Shown one piece after another: positions 63,446 through 64,000 of a stretch of 64,000 nt of DNA (position 1 is the stretch's first letter; every line of letters starts with the position of its first letter). The notes below the pieces were generated by a model. The model was not told the origin of the DNA, did not search any database, and worked only from the letters and a program-made list of their open reading frames with translations. This stretch comes from Alphaproteobacteria bacterium. Lineage in GTDB: Bacteria; Pseudomonadota; Alphaproteobacteria; TMED109. A program made the position numbers and the translations under genes. The stretch spans positions 248,001 through 312,000 of the forward strand of contig JAJDWH010000009.1 in assembly GCA_022825705.1 (NCBI GenBank), read 5' to 3'.

Positions 63446-64000
63446 ATGAATTGGGAGAAGACACTCCGTTTCGCTATCAACGCATTCATCCGACGACGCG
63501 GCATGACGCGCACGGCGTTCGGCGAGGCAGCAGTGGGCGATCCGTCGTTCGTCGCTGACCTGGAACTCGGGCGGTCACCGCAGCTCAACACCGCCGACAG
63601 AGTGTTGGAATACATGGGACTTGAGCCCATGGGCCCTGCGTTTCGACGCGAGGTCGAGGCTTTTCTGTCAGTCACCCGGGTCAAGTCGTCGGAGTTTGGT
63701 CGAGGCGTAACCGGTAGTCCTTCCTTCGTCACACAGCTTCGCCACGGCGCGTCGCCCCGTCTTGCAACGGTAGACAAGGCACGTGCGTGGATGAGAAAGC
63801 ACTCAAACGAAGCGGAACGTCGGGCGGTTCGCGCCGCATCGTCCGGACAGGAGTCGAAGCCGCAAGGTGCAGCCCATGGAGGTCACGGCATGACGGACAA
63901 CCCCCACCAGTATATGAGCACGCGCGAGGTGGCGGCTCTACTGGGCCTTTCCCCGCGCACGCTGGACCGATACCGCGTGAGCGGAGACGGCCCAGAGTTT
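63446..64000 (+). CDS. Duplicated-domain regulator with AlpA/MerR-type helix-turn-helix, cut by window end
   Basis: The open frame from ATG 63446 runs off the window (185 codons). Two internal repeats are visible: FGEAAVGDPSFVADLELGRS, PQLNTADRVLEYM and FGRGVTGSPSFVTQLRHGAS, PRLATVDKARAWM, each resembling a small helix-turn-helix. After a flexible linker (SSGQESKPQGAAHGGHG) comes STREVAALLGLSPRTLDRYR, the start of an excisionase/MerR-type helix-turn-helix. An in-frame ATG at 63890 (MTDNPHQYMSTREVAALL) could start this last part as a separate protein. Phage- or island-type regulation is the likely role. Confidence 0.65.
   Translation, partial: MNWEKTLRFAINAFIRRRGMTRTAFGEAAVGDPSFVADLELGRSPQLNTADRVLEYMGLEPMGPAFRREVEAFLSVTRVKSSEFGRGVTGSPSFVTQLRHGASPRLATVDKARAWMRKHSNEAERRAVRAASSGQESKPQGAAHGGHGMTDNPHQYMSTREVAALLGLSPRTLDRYRVSGDGPEF

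Overview
The window is about 64 kb of GC-rich DNA. It looks alphaproteobacterial: there is an Irr-type Fur regulator, a dnaB-alr-mlaE-mlaF-cvpA-purF housekeeping run, and a MobF relaxase/coupling-protein pair of the type seen on alphaproteobacterial mobile elements. I cannot fix genus or family from the sequence alone. No rRNA, tRNA or CRISPR array was recognised.

The left 38 kb is an accessory region. It opens with an IS1380-family transposase cut by the window edge, a HEPN-like protein, and a complete type I restriction-modification operon (hsdM-hsdS-hsdR, 2835-9233). A patch of decayed or small genes follows, with a stand-alone HIRAN protein, two surface-glycan genes (FkbM methyltransferase, GT25 glycosyltransferase), a possible PD-(D/E)XK nuclease and a membrane-anchored thermonuclease. 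From about 16.8 to 26.9 kb lies a mobilizable element, almost all on the minus strand: a broken integrase at one end, two diverged copies of an integrase 3' end at the other, and between them AlpA, SSB, TraD-like coupling protein, MobF relaxase and a MobC-like accessory protein. A hairpin- and repeat-rich stretch at 17.8-18.06 kb could be its origin of transfer.

Beyond the element (26.9-34.0 kb) is a probable defence island: a SIR2 protein broken by a single-base frameshift, a divergently transcribed HEPN protein, and a tightly overlapping three-gene operon of a pentapeptide-repeat/ion-channel-like membrane protein, an MNT nucleotidyltransferase and a small helical protein. This last operon is the best candidate for an undescribed system. 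It is followed by a decayed stretch with a frameshifted secreted coiled-coil protein and a DUF805 gene carrying an in-frame stop, then a 21-residue leucine-rich-repeat protein.

From 38.4 to about 62.7 kb the genes are chromosomal and intact: peptide deformylase, a secreted phosphoesterase, an SDR, an ArsR/SRPBCC pair with visible operators, GST, a GlcG/HbpS protein, then dnaB-alr-mlaE-mlaF-cvpA-purF, coaBC-dut-moeB-dsrE (many four-base ATGA overlaps), a glutathionyl-hydroquinone reductase, an NHL-repeat protein/D-aminoacylase/oligopeptide-binding-protein cluster, an SH3 protein, an Irr-like regulator and an MFS transporter. After 62.7 kb the DNA turns AT-rich and a duplicated-domain regulator with an AlpA/MerR-type helix-turn-helix runs off the end, suggesting the edge of another island.

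Start codons were chosen by eye from family alignments recalled from memory, ribosome-binding sites and overlaps. No database search was run.
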